Assembly: GCA_017428925.1 (NCBI GenBank)
Contig: JAFRPY010000116.1
Span: 1-35,392 of the forward strand
Direction of reading: 5' to 3'
From: Prevotella sp.
GTDB lineage: Bacteria > Bacteroidota > Bacteroidia > Bacteroidales > Bacteroidaceae
DNA: 35,392 nucleotides
The position numbers and the translations under genes are program-made. The number at the start of each line of letters is the position of its first letter. The stretch's first letter is position 1. Below the pieces are notes generated by a model that searched no databases, was not told the DNA's origin, and saw only the letters and a program-made list of their open reading frames with translations. Of the stretch, positions 33,858-35,392 are shown one piece after another.

Positions 33858-34082
33858 TCACTTAGTTTTGAAATAACTGTCAGATTCCTCTTCTTCCGCC
33901 CACACGTCGTAGTCGATGCTTGGAAGGTTATATACGCATTCGGATTCTTCCTCGAACGACGCCTGCTTGGCCTCTGGATCACCATCGTCTGGAATACCGC
34001 CAGGAACACTTACTGCGTAAAGAAGACTCGAAATCGTCACTGTCATTTCATATACCTTAGGTGATTCATATTCCTTTTTCAT
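33858..34082 (-). CDS. Small acidic peptide of the MKKEYESP type, function unknown
   Basis: A 74-residue peptide with start MKKEYESPKVYEMTVT, a short hydrophobic middle, a VPGGIPDDGD turn, and an acidic C-terminus (WAEEEESDSYFKTK). From memory, small proteins beginning MKK.Y.SP are frequent in Bacteroidales; I know of no assigned role. The GG in the middle resembles a leader-cleavage site of ribosomally made peptides, but no modifying enzyme is in the window. It lies 11 bp downstream of the truncated LRR gene, so the two were probably cotranscribed. Confidence 0.7.
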   Translation of the reverse strand: MKKEYESPKVYEMTVTISSLLYAVSVPGGIPDDGDPEAKQASFEEESECVYNLPSIDYDVWAEEEESDSYFKTK

Positions 34083-34093
34083 AATAATTCATT

Positions 34094-35251
34094 TTATTTT
34101 ACAATCACTTTCTTTCCGTTAAGGATATATATGCCTTTCGATGGTGTGTAAACACGTTGACCGTTAAGGTTATAATAAATCTTATTGGCATCGTCTACAT
34201 TTTCATCAGTCATCAAATTGTCGATACCAGTAGACTCAGCCTCATCTTCTATCCCGATGAAACACAACATTACCTTGGCACCTGTTGGGATATCAGCATT
34301 TGAGATTTCCATAAACGACTTGTGGTTGCCGAACTGCTTCGGTTGTGTCATCTCATGCAGCTTACCTCCTGAGATATAGTAACGTGAGACACCATCGACG
34401 GTTTCTATCTTCTCCTTGCGCACCGTTACACCCTTCATGTAGTTACCTTCCACGAAGGCTTCGCTGACACCAGTCTCGGCAATCTGATAGTAGATACCCG
34501 TACCGCTGGTAGCATCTGGCTCACGATATTTCTTAATCAGCACACCCGAGCCTGCAGAAATGTATGTTCCGTCTTTACCAGTCTTGTCACCGAGATTGAT
34601 ACTGGTCATGTGAACAGAGAAGGTATCACCGTTCTTGCTGTACTTACCGTCACCAGTGAAAGCAATCACAACTGGGTCGTCGGTAACAGGATTCTCTGCA
34701 TCCACACCATTCACTTCTGAGAAGTCCACATCGAACTCGCGAGCGAATGTTCCGTATTCACCAGCCTGTGTGAAAGGAATCTTATAGGAAATGTTGTCTG
34801 CATAGTGAGTCCATGCAGTCTTGTATGCTTCCTCTGCCGACTTCCTTACGTAGATATTAGTTGCGTTACCAAACTCATCATATTTAGCATCGCTTGAAGA
34901 ACCCAGATCATCTGCCGTCAACTCGAATCGTGCCGTTGAAAGCAGGCCATCGTTCAATGTTTCATCGATGAGGAACACGTTCTCCACAGGGCTGCTGGTA
35001 CTTGTAAGTGAAGCATCTTTCATGAAAGCACGCGCACCAATGTACTCAATTTCTCCAGGCACCACCACTTCCTTCACATTAGTACCGACATTACTTCCTG
35101 TTGCGGTGAAGAGATAGTCGCCCACAAGCTTGACGGAATATAGTTTGTTGTCTATTGTGACAGAAGTGGGGAGCACGTACGTCTCATCGTTAGTTTCGAC
35201 AGAAAGTAAATCCACTATTCTTGCTCCTGGTTCGTCGCTCACCACAATAAA
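34094..35251 (-). pseudogene. 5'-truncated BspA-like leucine-rich-repeat surface protein
   Basis: A reading frame of about 386 residues with a BspA/LRR_5-type repeat near its start (VKEVVVPGEIEYIGARAFMKD), a beta-rich central part, and the C-terminal tail YYNLNGQRV...KGIYILNGKKVIVK. No signal peptide is present. The open frame reaches a TTG at 35323, but its first ~16 codons are transposase DNA read in another frame, so the original N-terminus (signal peptide and further repeats) has been lost. The likely break is near 35252, where a putative element end begins. In its intact form such a protein would be a surface or secreted protein. Probably non-functional now. Confidence 0.7.
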
Positions 35252-35392
35252 CGGGTCACCTGCATAACCGCGTGGATTAACCGAAAATCTTGACCAGTCT
35301 GAAGATAAAGAATTTCTTGTCAATAACGCCTCTTAGCTGAGCCCTGAAGTCCTTGATTTTTGCATTCAGCGATTCAGCAGAAGCGTTGGTTG
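35252..35392 (-). mobile_element. End of an insertion sequence with transposase C-terminus (runs off window)
   Basis: On the minus strand, from the window edge to a TAA at 35277-35279, one frame reads TNASAESLNAKIKDFRAQLR and ends FFIFRLVKIFG. This is the C-terminal end of a DDE transposase (the NAxAESxNAKIKxFRxQxRG block), probably ISL3/IS204-like. The 23 bp after the stop, to about 35252, may be the terminal inverted repeat, which I cannot confirm without the other end. Only 37 codons are in the window. Confidence 0.7.

Overview
The window looks like a chromosomal segment of a Bacteroidales bacterium, most likely Prevotella or a close relative. The evidence is a SusC/SusD/SusE/SusF-type outer-membrane set, Bacteroidetes-type promoters (TTTG, 19-20 nt, TAnnTTTG) before many genes, short A-rich leaders without Shine-Dalgarno sequences, and a recurring C-terminal tail (YNLNGQRV...KGIYI.NGKK) that I associate with Prevotella secreted proteins. 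No rRNA, tRNA or CRISPR array was seen.

Layout. (1) 1-7302, minus strand: an accessory defence island of lower GC. Its operon runs XRE regulator, type III methyltransferase (mod), a DUF1016/YhcG-type PD-(D/E)XK nuclease, type III restriction subunit (res). Beyond it lies a decayed AlbA_2/RecG-like remnant that stops at a 24-bp palindrome. (2) 7303-8121: intergenic, carrying a 22-bp-period (11+11) repeat array and a terminator. (3) 8122-26736: a starch/maltodextrin locus. On the minus strand are lacI-type regulator, MFS sugar transporter and malQ (GH77 with two CBM20-like modules). Divergent on the plus strand are susC, susD, susE-like, susF-like, a GH13 alpha-amylase and two GH53 endo-galactanase genes. 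A second 22-bp-period array lies between susF and the amylase. (4) 26770-33479: a secreted heptapeptide-repeat protein, an ABC exporter and nadK on the minus strand, then a DJ-1/PfpI protein, ispD and recG on the plus strand. (5) 33480-35392: hairpins/terminators, a small acidic peptide gene of a Bacteroidales type, a truncated BspA-like leucine-rich-repeat protein, and the C-terminal end of a transposase running off the window.

How the parts fit. SusD/E/F-like lipoproteins and the SusC receptor should capture and import malto-oligosaccharides at the cell surface. The amylase cuts starch, the MFS protein moves sugars across the inner membrane, and MalQ rearranges maltodextrins. A LacI-type operator (TGCAAACGTTTGCA or a near match) occurs three times. 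Each copy lies 54-55 nt from a -7 box: those of susC and lacI, which share one operator symmetrically, of malQ, and of the amylase. That regular spacing suggests one LacI-family activator switching on the whole regulon.

Best leads: the fixed operator geometry; the two 22-bp arrays of unrelated sequence but identical architecture; in-frame dispersed-repeat insertions in three genes (DUF1016 nuclease, malQ, ispD); the GMPPGKK heptapeptide protein; and the disrupted LRR/small-peptide pair beside the transposase.
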